Source: Pseudacidovorax intermedius
GTDB taxonomy: Bacteria; Pseudomonadota; Gammaproteobacteria; Burkholderiales; Burkholderiaceae_C
NCBI RefSeq assembly: GCF_003350475.1
Contig: NZ_QQAV01000008.1
Span: forward strand, 32,409 to 96,408
Direction of reading: 5' to 3'
DNA: 64,000 nucleotides
Below the pieces are notes generated by a model that saw nothing but the letters and a program-made list of their open reading frames with translations, did no database searches and had not been told where the DNA came from. Numbering within the stretch: position 1 is the stretch's first letter; the number at the start of each line of letters is the position of its first letter. Shown in pieces: positions 9,379 through 17,808 of this stretch. The position numbers and the translations under genes were made by a program.

Positions 9379-10347
9379 ATGCCCACCCGACGTTCCTGGC
9401 TCGGCGCCGCGGGCGCCGCGGCAGCCCTGCTGGCAGCCGGCTGCGCGCCCGCGCCGATGCGCCTGGACGGCACCTTCCTGCAGCCCTGGCGCAGCCACGA
9501 GGCGCTGTCGCTCGAGGAGTGGCAGCGCCGCCTGCGCGTGACGCGCGAGCTGGGCTGCCGCGAGGTGGTCGTCCAGTGGATGGGCCTGTACGGTGGCGCC
9601 AACGACTGGATGCTGCCGCCCGCGCTGCTGCAGATGCTGTTCGACGAAGCGGCGCGCCAGGGCATGGGCGTGCGCCTGGGCCTGCCTTACGACGAGCGCT
9701 GGTGGACCACGCTGGGTGCGAAGCAGCCGGAGGCGCTGCCGGCCTTCCTGGATCAGACGCGCGAGCGCAGCCTGGCGGCCATGCGCACCGAGCCGTGGCC
9801 CGGGCATGCCGCCTTCCGCGGTTGGTACCTGCCCTACGAGATCGACCAGTACAACTGGGCCACGCCCGAGCGCCGGCGCCTGCTCACGGCCTGGCTGCGC
9901 GAGCTGGCGGCCGAGCCGCCCCGGCGCGGGCAGCCGCGCCTGGCCGTCTCCACCTTCTACAGCCGCCTGCCCACGCCAGGCTCGCTGGATGGCCTGTGGG
10001 CCGAGATCCTGGACGCGGCGCCGCTGCGGCCCATGCTGCAGGATGGCGTGGGCGTGGCCGGCATGGGCAACTATGCGGGGCTGGAGCCGCTGCGCCGCCT
10101 GCTGCGCCAGCGTGGCGTCGCCTTCGACCTGATCGTGGAGCTGTTCGAGCAGTTGCCCAACCCGCCCGGACAGCCCGACGGCTTTCGCGCCCGGGCCGCC
10201 ACGCTGGAACGCGTGCGCGCCCAGCTGGAGGTGGCGCGCACCTACGGCGCCGAGCATGTGCTCGCCTTCGCCATCGACCCCTGGCTGCTCGGCGACACGC
10301 CCGAGGCCAAGAAGCTGCTGCGCGACTGGCGCGGCGGCGACGCCTGA
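9379..10347 (+). CDS. DUF4434 lipoprotein, glycosidase-like TIM-barrel candidate
   Basis: A 322-residue protein with a lipoprotein signal (twin Arg at 4-5, lipobox LAAGC with Cys22) and a body resembling the DUF4434 family. DUF4434 proteins look like glycoside-hydrolase TIM barrels; acidic residues in FRGWYLPYEIDQYNW and DLIVELFEQ are candidate catalytic positions. It begins 12 nt after the ICL/PEPM gene, so it may be cotranscribed with the prp cluster. It also sits at the edge of the exopolysaccharide locus, and trimming or releasing that polymer at the cell surface is an attractive but unproven role. Confidence 0.75.
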   Translation: MPTRRSWLGAAGAAAALLAAGCAPAPMRLDGTFLQPWRSHEALSLEEWQRRLRVTRELGCREVVVQWMGLYGGANDWMLPPALLQMLFDEAARQGMGVRLGLPYDERWWTTLGAKQPEALPAFLDQTRERSLAAMRTEPWPGHAAFRGWYLPYEIDQYNWATPERRRLLTAWLRELAAEPPRRGQPRLAVSTFYSRLPTPGSLDGLWAEILDAAPLRPMLQDGVGVAGMGNYAGLEPLRRLLRQRGVAFDLIVELFEQLPNPPGQPDGFRARAATLERVRAQLEVARTYGAEHVLAFAIDPWLLGDTPEAKKLLRDWRGGDA

Positions 10348-10422
10348 AAAAAGCGTCCGCGCGTGGCCGATGTCACACCGGGCGCGCCCGCGTCAGGTGG
10401 TGGTCACGCCGGCTCCGCAAAG

Positions 10423-10468
10423 CTTGCGAAAAGTGAACATATACTAAAAATGTATCAACATTCGCAAG
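10423..10468. promoter_or_regulatory. Nested palindrome with promoter-like core upstream of the acyl-CoA dehydrogenase gene
   Basis: Outer arms CTTGCGAA (10423-10430) and TTCGCAAG (10461-10468) are perfect inverted repeats. Inside them is a second inverted repeat ATAC/GTAT (10441-10444 and 10452-10455). TATACT at 10440-10445 looks like a -10 box. The block is strikingly AT-rich for this genome and ends 12 nt before the ATG at 10481. It could be an operator, an RNA hairpin controlling the carrier/ligase genes, or both. Confidence 0.45.
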
Positions 10469-10480
10469 TTGTGGACGGGC

Positions 10481-11653
10481 ATGAAGGCCGCTGAATCGTT
10501 GTCTGCAGCGGCCTCCGTGGAGGACGCCACATCCCGTGCGGCCCAGCTGGCCGCCGCCCATGCCGATGCCGTCGACCGCGAGGGCCGGCTGCCCACCGAG
10601 GTGCTCGACGCCCTGCGGGCGGAAGGGCTCCTGGGCCTGCTGGTGCCCACCCGTCACGGCGGCCCCGGGCTGCCGCTGCGCACCGTGGTCAACGTCTGCC
10701 GGCGCCTGTCCGAGGCCTGCGCTTCGACCGGCCTGATCTACGCCATGCACCAGTCGCAGTCGGCCGTGGCCATCCAGCATGCGCAGAACAGCGACTGGCT
10801 GCAGGGCCTGCTGGCGCGCATGGCGTCCGGGCAGTGGCTGGTGGCCTCGGCCACCACCGAAGGCGCCACCGGCGGTGCCATCCGCTCCAGCGCCTGCTTC
10901 CTCGACCCGCAGACGGATGGCCATCTGCGGCTGCGCAAGAACGGCGCCGTCATCTCCTATGCGCCTGCGGCCGACGTCTTCCTGGTGAGCGCCCGCCGCG
11001 CCGAGGACGCCGCGCCCACCGACCAGCGGCTGGTGGCCGTGCTCAGGGACCAGATCCAGCTGCACGCCCACGCGCCGTGGAACCCCATGGGCATGCGCGG
11101 CGCCCGCACCGACCGCTACGACCTGGTGGCCGACTGCGGGCCGGAGCAGGTCTATGCCGAGCCGTTCTCGGTGCACATGTCGCAGACCATGCTGCCCACC
11201 TCGCACCTGCTGCTGGGCGCCGTGTGGCTGGGCATCGCCGTGTCGGCGCTGGGCCGGGCCCGTGCCTTTCTGCGTCATCGCAACCGTGGCGGCGCGCCGC
11301 TCAACCCCATCGCCAACCTGCGCCTGGCCGAGGGCGAGACGCTGGTGCAGCAGTTCCGCGGCACGCTCGCCGCCTGCATGGCGCTCTACGAGGACGCCGA
11401 CGGCCCGCAGACCGCCACCGAGCGCATGGTCAGCTACAACGCGCTGAAGGTCGGCGCCTCGGAGCTGGTGGTGCGCGTGACCGACATTGCGCTGCGCATC
11501 TGCGGCATCCAGGGCTACATGGAGCCGGGCGAGTTCTACCTGAGCCGCCACATCCGCGACGCGCATGCTGCGGCGGTGATGGTCAACGACGACCGCATCC
11601 TGGGCAGCCTTTCCACCGTGGTGCTGGGCGTGCCGCTCAACCGCGACCTTTGA
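10481..11653 (+). CDS. Acyl-CoA dehydrogenase family flavoprotein linked to a Dlt-type carrier
   Basis: A 390-residue acyl-CoA-dehydrogenase-fold protein: helical N-terminus with LLVPTRHGGPGLPLR, a middle beta domain with ATTEGATGGAIR, and a C-terminal helical bundle ending RHIRDAHAAAV. The common catalytic EGT motif after that bundle is replaced by VNDD near residues 368-371, so the usual base is not where expected. It may use a glutamate elsewhere, as isovaleryl-CoA dehydrogenase does, or do other flavin chemistry. It is followed 34 nt later by a carrier protein and a DltA-like ligase, as in prolyl-carrier dehydrogenase systems, so a carrier-bound acyl or aminoacyl thioester is the likely substrate. 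Start: ATG at 10481; a TTG at 10469 is an alternative. Confidence 0.8.
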   Translation: MKAAESLSAAASVEDATSRAAQLAAAHADAVDREGRLPTEVLDALRAEGLLGLLVPTRHGGPGLPLRTVVNVCRRLSEACASTGLIYAMHQSQSAVAIQHAQNSDWLQGLLARMASGQWLVASATTEGATGGAIRSSACFLDPQTDGHLRLRKNGAVISYAPAADVFLVSARRAEDAAPTDQRLVAVLRDQIQLHAHAPWNPMGMRGARTDRYDLVADCGPEQVYAEPFSVHMSQTMLPTSHLLLGAVWLGIAVSALGRARAFLRHRNRGGAPLNPIANLRLAEGETLVQQFRGTLAACMALYEDADGPQTATERMVSYNALKVGASELVVRVTDIALRICGIQGYMEPGEFYLSRHIRDAHAAAVMVNDDRILGSLSTVVLGVPLNRDL

Positions 11654-11687
11654 ACATCGAGGCCCCGCGCCTCCGCCTTTTCCATCC

Positions 11688-11927
11688 ATGACCACGCCTG
11701 CCGAGATCGAACAACAACTCATCGCCCTGATCCAGTCCGCCATCCTCAAGAAGGTGGACCCGGAGGTGCCCCTGCTCGAATCCGGCCTGCTCGATTCTGT
11801 GGCCGCCGTCGAGTTGATGCTGGCCATCGAGAGCCGCTTCGGCTGCACGGTGCCCATCACCGAGGCGCAGGAGCATCTTTACTCGGTGCGCACGCTGACC
11901 GACTTCGTGGTCGCCAACGCAGCCTGA
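11688..11927 (+). CDS. DltC-like acyl/aminoacyl carrier protein
   Basis: A 79-residue four-helix carrier protein. The phosphopantetheine site is Ser37 in GLLDSVAAVEL. The pattern LLDS...VEL..AIE.RF...VPITE matches DltC (D-alanyl carrier protein) more closely than fatty-acid AcpP, whose site is LGADSLD. It lies between the dehydrogenase gene and the DltA-like ligase (17 nt before the latter's ATG), so it is presumably the carrier they both act on. A phosphopantetheinyl transferase is not present in the window. Confidence 0.85.
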   Translation: MTTPAEIEQQLIALIQSAILKKVDPEVPLLESGLLDSVAAVELMLAIESRFGCTVPITEAQEHLYSVRTLTDFVVANAA

Positions 11928-11944
11928 GGCCTGCCCCGCCCGCC

Positions 11945-13384
11945 ATGCATTTCGACTACGACAGCGGCCGCTTCGTCCAGACCGAGTCCGGCGGTGAGCG
12001 GCCCGCCATCGTGGCCCGCGACCGCCACCTGGACTGGGCCCAACTGCAGCGCGAGGCCGAAGCCTGGTGCGACCAGGCCCGCCGCCTGGGCCTGGGCGCG
12101 GACATGCCCATCGTCATCCGCGGCCACAAGGAAGCGGCCTTCATGGTGGCGCTGACGGGCGCGCTGATGCTGCGCGCGCCCTTCGTGCCGGTCGATGCCG
12201 TGTACCCGGCCGAGCGCCTGGCCAGCATCTGCCAGATCCTCGATGCCCATCTGCTCTACGACGCGGCCCAGGGCCGCTTCGAGGTGCTGCGCGATGGCCC
12301 TGGCATGCCGCTGGCCGAGAAGCAACTCTGCTACGTGATGTTCACCTCGGGCACCACCGGCCAGCCCAAGGGCGTGCAGATCGGCCGTGAGAGCGTGCAG
12401 GGCCTGATCGACTGGATGCGGCTGGATTTCGCCCTGGGCGAGCGCCCGGTCTTCCTCGACCAGACGGTGTTCAGCTTCGACGTGTCGCTCTACGACGTGT
12501 TCGGCACGCTGGCACTGGGCGGCACCATCCTCATGCTCGACCGGCAGGACGCCGCCTCGCCGTTGAAGGTGGCGACGCTGATGGCCGAGCACGGCGTGAC
12601 GACCTGGGTGTCCACGCCGTCCTTCGCGCAGCAGCAGCTGGTCAACCCGGGCTTCACGCAGGCCGCGCTGCCGCAGTTGCGCACCTTCGTCTTCTGCGGC
12701 GAGCCGCTGCCCGTGCCGCTGTGCCGACAGCTGCGAAAGCGCTTTCCCGACGTGCCGCTGCTCAACACCTATGGCCCGACCGAGGCCACGGTGGCCACCA
12801 CGCTCCTGGTGGTGGAAGACGCCATGCTCGCCACCGACGCGCCGCTGCCCATCGGGCGTGCCAAGCGCGACAGCGCCGTGTACTGCGACGAGGGCGAGCT
12901 GTGCATCGCCGGCCCGCACGTCATGCGCGGCTACCTCAACCGGCCCGACCTCAACACCACGCGCATGTTCCTGCGCGACGGCCAGCGCGGCTTTCGCACC
13001 GGCGACCTGGGCACCGAGACCGACGACGGCCTGCTCTTCTGCCATGGCCGCATCGACGACCAGATCAAGCTCAACGGCTACCGGCTGGAGCTGATGGAGG
13101 TGGATGCGGCGCTGGCCACGCTGCCGGGCAGCCGCGGCGCCTCGGCGGTGGCGCTTCGTCGGCCCAACGGCACCGTGGCGCGGCTGGTGGCCTTCGTCGA
13201 GACGGGCAGCGACGACCCGGCGCTGCCGGCCGAACTGGCCGACTGGAAGGCGCTGCTGGCCGCGCGCCTGCCGCACTACATGATCCCGTCGGAGCTGCTG
13301 GCCTGCGCGCAGCTGCCGGTGTCGGTCAACTACAAGACCGACCGCGCCAGGCTGGCACGGCTGTACGAGACGCTCAACGCTTGA
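11945..13384 (+). CDS. DltA-like D-alanine (amino acid)-carrier protein ligase
   Basis: A 479-residue adenylate-forming enzyme. Core motifs: TSGTTGQPKG (134-143), FSFDVSLYDVF, WVSTPSFAQQ, FCGEPLPV (Cys251), NTYGPTEATV (274-283), RTGDL (Asp354) and the C-terminal lysine in NYKTDR (Lys464). Spacing and wording follow DltA closely; the Cys of the FCGE segment lines the D-alanine pocket in characterised DltA proteins and is kept here. D-alanine or another small amino acid is therefore the predicted substrate, activated as AMP ester and loaded on the adjacent carrier. No ordinary DltB or DltD accompanies it; an AlgI-type MBOAT is encoded convergently. Its end overlaps the end of the AlgF-like gene by 11 bp. 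Confidence 0.85.
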   Translation: MHFDYDSGRFVQTESGGERPAIVARDRHLDWAQLQREAEAWCDQARRLGLGADMPIVIRGHKEAAFMVALTGALMLRAPFVPVDAVYPAERLASICQILDAHLLYDAAQGRFEVLRDGPGMPLAEKQLCYVMFTSGTTGQPKGVQIGRESVQGLIDWMRLDFALGERPVFLDQTVFSFDVSLYDVFGTLALGGTILMLDRQDAASPLKVATLMAEHGVTTWVSTPSFAQQQLVNPGFTQAALPQLRTFVFCGEPLPVPLCRQLRKRFPDVPLLNTYGPTEATVATTLLVVEDAMLATDAPLPIGRAKRDSAVYCDEGELCIAGPHVMRGYLNRPDLNTTRMFLRDGQRGFRTGDLGTETDDGLLFCHGRIDDQIKLNGYRLELMEVDAALATLPGSRGASAVALRRPNGTVARLVAFVETGSDDPALPAELADWKALLAARLPHYMIPSELLACAQLPVSVNYKTDRARLARLYETLNA

Positions 13385-14060
13385 AGGTGTCGGTGCGGGC
13401 CGGCTGCATCGTCAGCACCGGCTTGTCGGCCGTGCCGGTCATGAACAGGCTCAGATGGTCGCCGGCCTGCAGCGCAGGCAGGGGCTGCGCCGCGCTCGTG
13501 GCACCGCCGCAGGCCGCGGCCAGCTGGGCCGTCACCGGGTTCACCGAGCGCGCACCGGCCGCCATCGGCGCCACGTCGCGCACGACGGGCGTGCCGGCGG
13601 GTGCGATCTGCAACTGGGCCTTGGCGCAGCCGGGCACCAGGTTGTAGAAGCGCAGCTCGGCCTTCAGCGCATCGGGCACATCGCCCGTGTCGTCGATGGC
13701 GGTGAAGGCATGGCCCGTGCCCTCGCGCCGCAGCACCCAGGTGCCGAAGCGGTCGGGCTGCACCTCCAGCGTCGCGGCCTTCTTGCCGCCCACCTGCACG
13801 GTGAAGGGCCTGCCACCGGCCACGATGGCGTAGCTGGTGGCAGGCGTCTGCGGCCCGATGCGCTGCGCAGGGCCGCCGGCCACCTGCACCAGCAGCGTCT
13901 CGGTCGTGGGGTTGACCACGCGCACGAAGGACGAGCCGGCTGGTGGCCGCGCGGCATACAGCTGCGACAGCGTGCCGTCCTGGGCATGGGCGGGCAGTGC
14001 CATGAAGGCGTAGGCGGCGGGCAGCACCAGCGCGTGAAGGAGGAAGGCGAGAGGCTTCAT
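13374..14060 (-). CDS. AlgF-like periplasmic polysaccharide O-acyltransferase adaptor
   Basis: A 228-residue secreted protein with a signal peptide (about 1-26, ending AHAQDG) and two beta-rich segments. The start of the mature part, LSQLYAARPPAGSSFVRVVNP, resembles AlgF (alginate O-acetylation), whose mature protein begins with a similar LYxxxxPxGSxFVRVxN pattern. In alginate synthesis AlgF acts with AlgI, AlgJ and AlgX to acetylate the polymer in the periplasm. Its ATG shares one base with the stop of the AlgI-like gene (TGATG), so it is translationally coupled. It closes the minus-strand polysaccharide operon. Confidence 0.75.
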   Translation of the reverse strand: MKPLAFLLHALVLPAAYAFMALPAHAQDGTLSQLYAARPPAGSSFVRVVNPTTETLLVQVAGGPAQRIGPQTPATSYAIVAGGRPFTVQVGGKKAATLEVQPDRFGTWVLRREGTGHAFTAIDDTGDVPDALKAELRFYNLVPGCAKAQLQIAPAGTPVVRDVAPMAAGARSVNPVTAQLAAACGGATSAAQPLPALQAGDHLSLFMTGTADKPVLTMQPARTDTFKR

Positions 14061-15643
14061 CAGAATTGAAAGTAGAGGAACCGCGCTTCGCGATGCAGGT
14101 TCATGACGCTGACCAGCAGCAGGAGCAGCACGACGCCCAGCCAGCCCACGCTGGGCTGCCAGCGCAGCCACGTGGGCCGGCCTTCCTGCACGCGCCCCAG
14201 GGCAGGGGAGAAGCGTCCGAGGATCTGGTACGCATTGGGCGTGCCCCAGGCGATGGCCAGCAGCGCCACGATCAGCAGCGCCTGCACGTGGCGGCCGACG
14301 AAGGCCTGCCAGCCGGCCCAGCCTTGCGCCAGCAGGCCGGCCGCCTGGGCGCCGCCCAGCGACTCCACGCCACGCAGCCCGGCCATGCCTTCGAGCAGCG
14401 CCAGAGCGCCCTGCACGTCATGGGCGCGGAAGAACACGTGCGCCACGGTCACCGAGGCGAAGGTCAGGCCCACGCAGCCGAAGAGCCACAGGCGCTTGCC
14501 CCGTTCCCCCTGGGGTGCGATGCGCGGCGCCAGGCCGATGCGCCAGGCGTGGTTGATGCACAGGTAGCTGCCGTGCAGCAGCCCGTAGATGAAGAACTGC
14601 AACCCCGCGCCATGCCACACGCCCGCCAGTCCCATGGTGTAGAGCGTGGGCCAGCCGATCATCAGCGCGAAGCCCAGCGGCGTGCGGCTGCCGGCGGCGC
14701 CCACCGGCAGGCCGCGGCGGCTGCGCCAGCGCGAGACCTTCATCGCCATCGGGTAGTACAGGTAGGTGGTGAGGTAGCGCGTCAGCGTCATGTGCCACCG
14801 CGCCCAGTAGTCGATGATGCTGGCCGCCTTGAAGGGCGAGTTGAAGTTCAGCGGAAAGCGCACGCCGAACATCTTGGCCAGGCCCAGCGCCATGTCCGAA
14901 TAGCCCGAGAAGTCGAAGTACAGCTGCAGCGTGTAGGCCAGCGCGGCGCCCCAGGCGCCCCAGAACTGCGGGTCGCCGGGTGCCGCGAAGCCGGCATCGG
15001 CATAGGGCGCGATGCTGTCGGCCAGCAGCACCTTCTTGGCCAGGCCGATGACGAACAGCGTGCCGCCCACCGACAGGTTCTCGGCGCGGAAGCGATAGGT
15101 TTCGGCCTGGTCGAACTGCGGCATCATTTCCTTGTGATGCAGCACCGGGCCCGCGATCAGGTGCGGGAAGAAGGTGACGAACAGCGTGTGGTTGAGCAGG
15201 CTCGCCTTCTTCACCGCGCCGGCCTGGCAGTCCAGCAGGTAGCCGATCTGCGTGAAGGTGAAGAAGGAGATGCCCAGCGGCAGCAGGATGTCCTGCACCG
15301 GCCCCGCGCGCAGCCCCAGGTCGGCCAGCGCCCCCAGCAGCGTGGTGAAGTACTTGTAGTGGAACAGCAGCGCCAGATTGCAGCCCACGCCCACCGCGGT
15401 GATCCACCACTGCCGGCGCTTGTCGGCGGCACTGCCGATGATGAGCCGGCTGAACACATGGTTGACCAGGATCGAGCCGGCCAGCAGCGCGACGAAGCGT
15501 GGGTTCCACCAGCCATAGAAGACGAAGGACGTCAGGCACAGCCACAGCGCCGCCCAGCGCCGGCCGGTCGCGGCCAGGGCGTAGTAGCCGCCCAGCGCCA
15601 CCGGCAGGAAGAGGAACAGGAAGAGGTACGAGTTGAACAGCAT
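14060..15643 (-). CDS. AlgI-type MBOAT O-acyltransferase
   Basis: A 527-residue multipass membrane-bound O-acyltransferase. It opens with MLFNSYLFLFLFLPVALGG, the typical AlgI/DltB beginning, and has about ten hydrophobic segments. The conserved MBOAT histidine is in AGVWHGAGLQFF (His near 344). LYFDFSGYSDMALGLAKMFG and FNSPFKAASIIDYWARWHMT are further AlgI-family landmarks. Such proteins pass an acyl group across the inner membrane to periplasmic SGNH transferases. AlgI uses an unidentified acetyl donor and DltB uses D-alanyl-DltC; here a DltC-like carrier is encoded next door, so either donor is possible. Start: ATG at 15643, 5 nt after the preceding gene's stop. Confidence 0.9.
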   Translation of the reverse strand: MLFNSYLFLFLFLPVALGGYYALAATGRRWAALWLCLTSFVFYGWWNPRFVALLAGSILVNHVFSRLIIGSAADKRRQWWITAVGVGCNLALLFHYKYFTTLLGALADLGLRAGPVQDILLPLGISFFTFTQIGYLLDCQAGAVKKASLLNHTLFVTFFPHLIAGPVLHHKEMMPQFDQAETYRFRAENLSVGGTLFVIGLAKKVLLADSIAPYADAGFAAPGDPQFWGAWGAALAYTLQLYFDFSGYSDMALGLAKMFGVRFPLNFNSPFKAASIIDYWARWHMTLTRYLTTYLYYPMAMKVSRWRSRRGLPVGAAGSRTPLGFALMIGWPTLYTMGLAGVWHGAGLQFFIYGLLHGSYLCINHAWRIGLAPRIAPQGERGKRLWLFGCVGLTFASVTVAHVFFRAHDVQGALALLEGMAGLRGVESLGGAQAAGLLAQGWAGWQAFVGRHVQALLIVALLAIAWGTPNAYQILGRFSPALGRVQEGRPTWLRWQPSVGWLGVVLLLLLVSVMNLHREARFLYFQF

Positions 15644-15648
15644 GCGCG

Positions 15649-16755
15649 TCAGGGCAGGGCGGCGGCGGCGCGCGCCTCGTCGGCGCTCAGGGGCAGCGAG
15701 AGCGAGAGCTCGGAGAAGGTCCACACGACGAGCTTGAGGCTGGCGGGCCAGCGCTCCTGCTGGGCCAGGGCGGCCAGCATGGCGCCGGAGAAGTAGCCGC
15801 CGTCATGGCTGAGCGTCCAGACCTCGCGGCCGAGCTGGCGGCCCAGGCGGCCGGGGAATTCGCTGCGCAGGCCGTTGGAGTCGCCCACCAGCAGCACCTC
15901 GGCGGCGGGGCCGGCATCCAGCAGGCCGCCGCTGGCCACCGGCACGATGCGCTCGGGCGTAAAGCGCTCCAGCGCCGGGCGCCAGCCCTCAGGCAGCCGA
16001 TCGAGGCCGGCCAGCACGATCAGGTCGCCCATGCGCGGCTCGGGCGCGGCGCCGCGCTGGTCGTCGAAGCGCTGGGTGCCGGGACCGCCCAGCATCGGCA
16101 GCGCGGCGCGCCCGATGGCATCGGCCGCCGCCTCGGCGCCTGCCGGGGCCATGTGCACGTCGGTGCGGTAGTAGGCCTGGGGCAGGGCCGCCAGCGCAGG
16201 GCGCAGGTCCACCTGCGGCACGCCGGCCTCGGCCAGGCGCTGCTGCCAGTCGTCCAGCCGGGCCTGCATGGCGGTCGACACCGACAGGCCGCACAGGTGC
16301 GCGGCCTCGATGCGCGACTTGTCCGGCACCGTGGCCACCACCAGCTGCACGCCGCGTGCGCGCAGCAACTGCGCCCAATGCCGCATGAGCGCCACGCGCC
16401 GCGCATAGGCCGCTGCAGCGGCCGCCTCACCCGCCTGGGGGCGCAGCCCGTCGCGGTAGAAGAGCCATCCCGGGCAGCCCGGGGCCACCTGTGGGCCCAG
16501 GTCGCCCAGCAGGCGCCAGCGCAGGCCGGCACCCCAGCGCGTCCAGTCGCCCTGGCCAGGCAAGGCGCCCAGCGTGCGGTTCATGGCGGCCTCGGCGCCG
16601 GTCTGCTGCCAGGCGGTGCGATCCGTCGTTGCCAAGCGCCACGCGCCCCAGGCGAGGCCGGCGACCAGCAGCAGGCCGATGACGATGGCGAAGGGGACGT
16701 GCCGGCGGTCGGGGGGGGCGGAGGCGGAGGGCGGGGGCGCAGGCGGTGCGGCCAT
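15649..16755 (-). CDS. AlgJ-like SGNH acyltransferase, membrane-anchored
   Basis: A 368-residue protein with a proline-rich cytoplasmic N-terminus and one membrane anchor (about 21-37), followed by a periplasmic SGNH/AlgX-AlgJ domain. Visible catalytic elements are Asp199 and His201 in YYRTDVHM and the nucleophile Ser293 in VGDSNG. This is the arrangement of AlgJ, which transfers acyl groups from the MBOAT partner toward the polymer. Start: ATG at 16755, two bases after the AlgX-like gene ends; a longer N-terminal form is possible but would overlap that gene. Transferred group and acceptor sugar are unknown. Confidence 0.82.
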   Translation of the reverse strand: MAAPPAPPPSASAPPDRRHVPFAIVIGLLLVAGLAWGAWRLATTDRTAWQQTGAEAAMNRTLGALPGQGDWTRWGAGLRWRLLGDLGPQVAPGCPGWLFYRDGLRPQAGEAAAAAAYARRVALMRHWAQLLRARGVQLVVATVPDKSRIEAAHLCGLSVSTAMQARLDDWQQRLAEAGVPQVDLRPALAALPQAYYRTDVHMAPAGAEAAADAIGRAALPMLGGPGTQRFDDQRGAAPEPRMGDLIVLAGLDRLPEGWRPALERFTPERIVPVASGGLLDAGPAAEVLLVGDSNGLRSEFPGRLGRQLGREVWTLSHDGGYFSGAMLAALAQQERWPASLKLVVWTFSELSLSLPLSADEARAAAALP

Positions 16756-16757
16756 GC

Positions 16758-17747
16758 TCACGCGAGCGCGGCCTGGATGCGGCGCTGCCACTCCTCGGCC
16801 GACACCACCGACGCGCTGTCCCACAGCCCGCGCGCGTCCGGTCCCAGGTGGAAGTTGGGCTCGAACAGCTGCCACACCAGCGCCTGCGGCTTCTGCTGGC
16901 GGAAGGCGTTCGATTCCACGTATTCGAGCAGCACGCGCCAGAAGCCCACGTCGCCCGGCTTCCAGTTGACCGACACGGGCCGGTCGAGCAGGTTCGACAG
17001 CTTCTGCGGAAAGCCGAAGTAGGGCTGCACCATGCTGTTGCCGGTGACGTGCACCGGCGAGGGTGCATCGGCCAGCAGGCTTTCGCCATCGCCGGCGCGG
17101 CGCACGGAATAGATTTCGCGGCCCACCGCCCGGCGCTGCTCGGGCGACAGGAAGCGGTCGGCCAGGTCGCCGTAGCGGCGCTCGTTGATCAGCGGCCCCA
17201 GCGCCATGCCGGTGCCGGGCTGCCCGGCCAGGTTCGGCACCTTCTGGCGGATCAGGTCGGCCGTGGCCTGGGCCGTGGCGTCGGCCGCGGGCTGCGCCCA
17301 GTGCTGGTCGGTGCGGTAGTAGACCGGCTGGCCGGCAGCCTTCAGGGCGATCAGCAGTTTCTCGTCGTCGAAGGTCGCCACGCCTGCCGCCTGCAGGCGC
17401 GAGAGGATGCCGGCGTAGCGCTGCCGCATCTCGGGCGACATGGGCTTGTCCGCGGGCAGCTTCTCCTCGTAGATGCGCATCTTGTCGGGCAGCACCGGCA
17501 CCACCAGGGCCACGCCCTTGGCCGCCAGCAGCTGGCCCACCTGCGCCACGCGCGCCACGGTGGCATTGATGCCCTTCCAGTCGGGCGTGGTCAGGCTGTC
17601 CCAGGCCGCGAAGATGTAGTTGTCCTGGCCCACGAAGGCCAGGTTGTCGGCGGGCTGGGCCCGTGCCAGGCCGGCCAGGGCCAGGCCCATGGGCAGGCCC
17701 AGCAGGTGGCGGCGTCGCAGGCCGCGGGCGGTGCGGTCGTCGGTCAT
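16758..17747 (-). CDS. AlgX/AlgJ-like periplasmic SGNH acyltransferase
   Basis: A 329-residue exported protein. The N-terminus RGLRRRHLLGLPMGLALAGL followed by ARAQ looks like a Tat- or Sec-type signal. The SGNH catalytic elements are Asp147 and His149 in YYRTDQHW and Ser238 in VTGNSMV. It is a second copy of the transferase fold beside the AlgJ-like protein, matching the AlgJ plus AlgX pair of alginate clusters, in which AlgX places the acetyl on the polymer. No carbohydrate-binding module like that of AlgX is evident in the short C-terminus. It is the sixth gene from wecB in the operon. Confidence 0.82.
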   Translation of the reverse strand: MTDDRTARGLRRRHLLGLPMGLALAGLARAQPADNLAFVGQDNYIFAAWDSLTTPDWKGINATVARVAQVGQLLAAKGVALVVPVLPDKMRIYEEKLPADKPMSPEMRQRYAGILSRLQAAGVATFDDEKLLIALKAAGQPVYYRTDQHWAQPAADATAQATADLIRQKVPNLAGQPGTGMALGPLINERRYGDLADRFLSPEQRRAVGREIYSVRRAGDGESLLADAPSPVHVTGNSMVQPYFGFPQKLSNLLDRPVSVNWKPGDVGFWRVLLEYVESNAFRQQKPQALVWQLFEPNFHLGPDARGLWDSASVVSAEEWQRRIQAALA

Positions 17748-17808
17748 GGATGCAAACCCCTCGTCGTGTCGTCTCGGTGCGCGCGGTTGGGCCGCGCGTC
17801 GGCAGGAA

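Noticed and set aside
10481..13384. The dehydrogenase-carrier-ligase trio as a pyrrole-2-carboxylate (prolyl) pathway
   Set aside because: The gene trio matches that type of pathway, but the ligase motifs, including the FCGE cysteine, are DltA-like rather than prolyl-AMP-ligase-like, so D-alanine or a similar amino acid is favoured. Kept only as a precedent for carrier oxidation.
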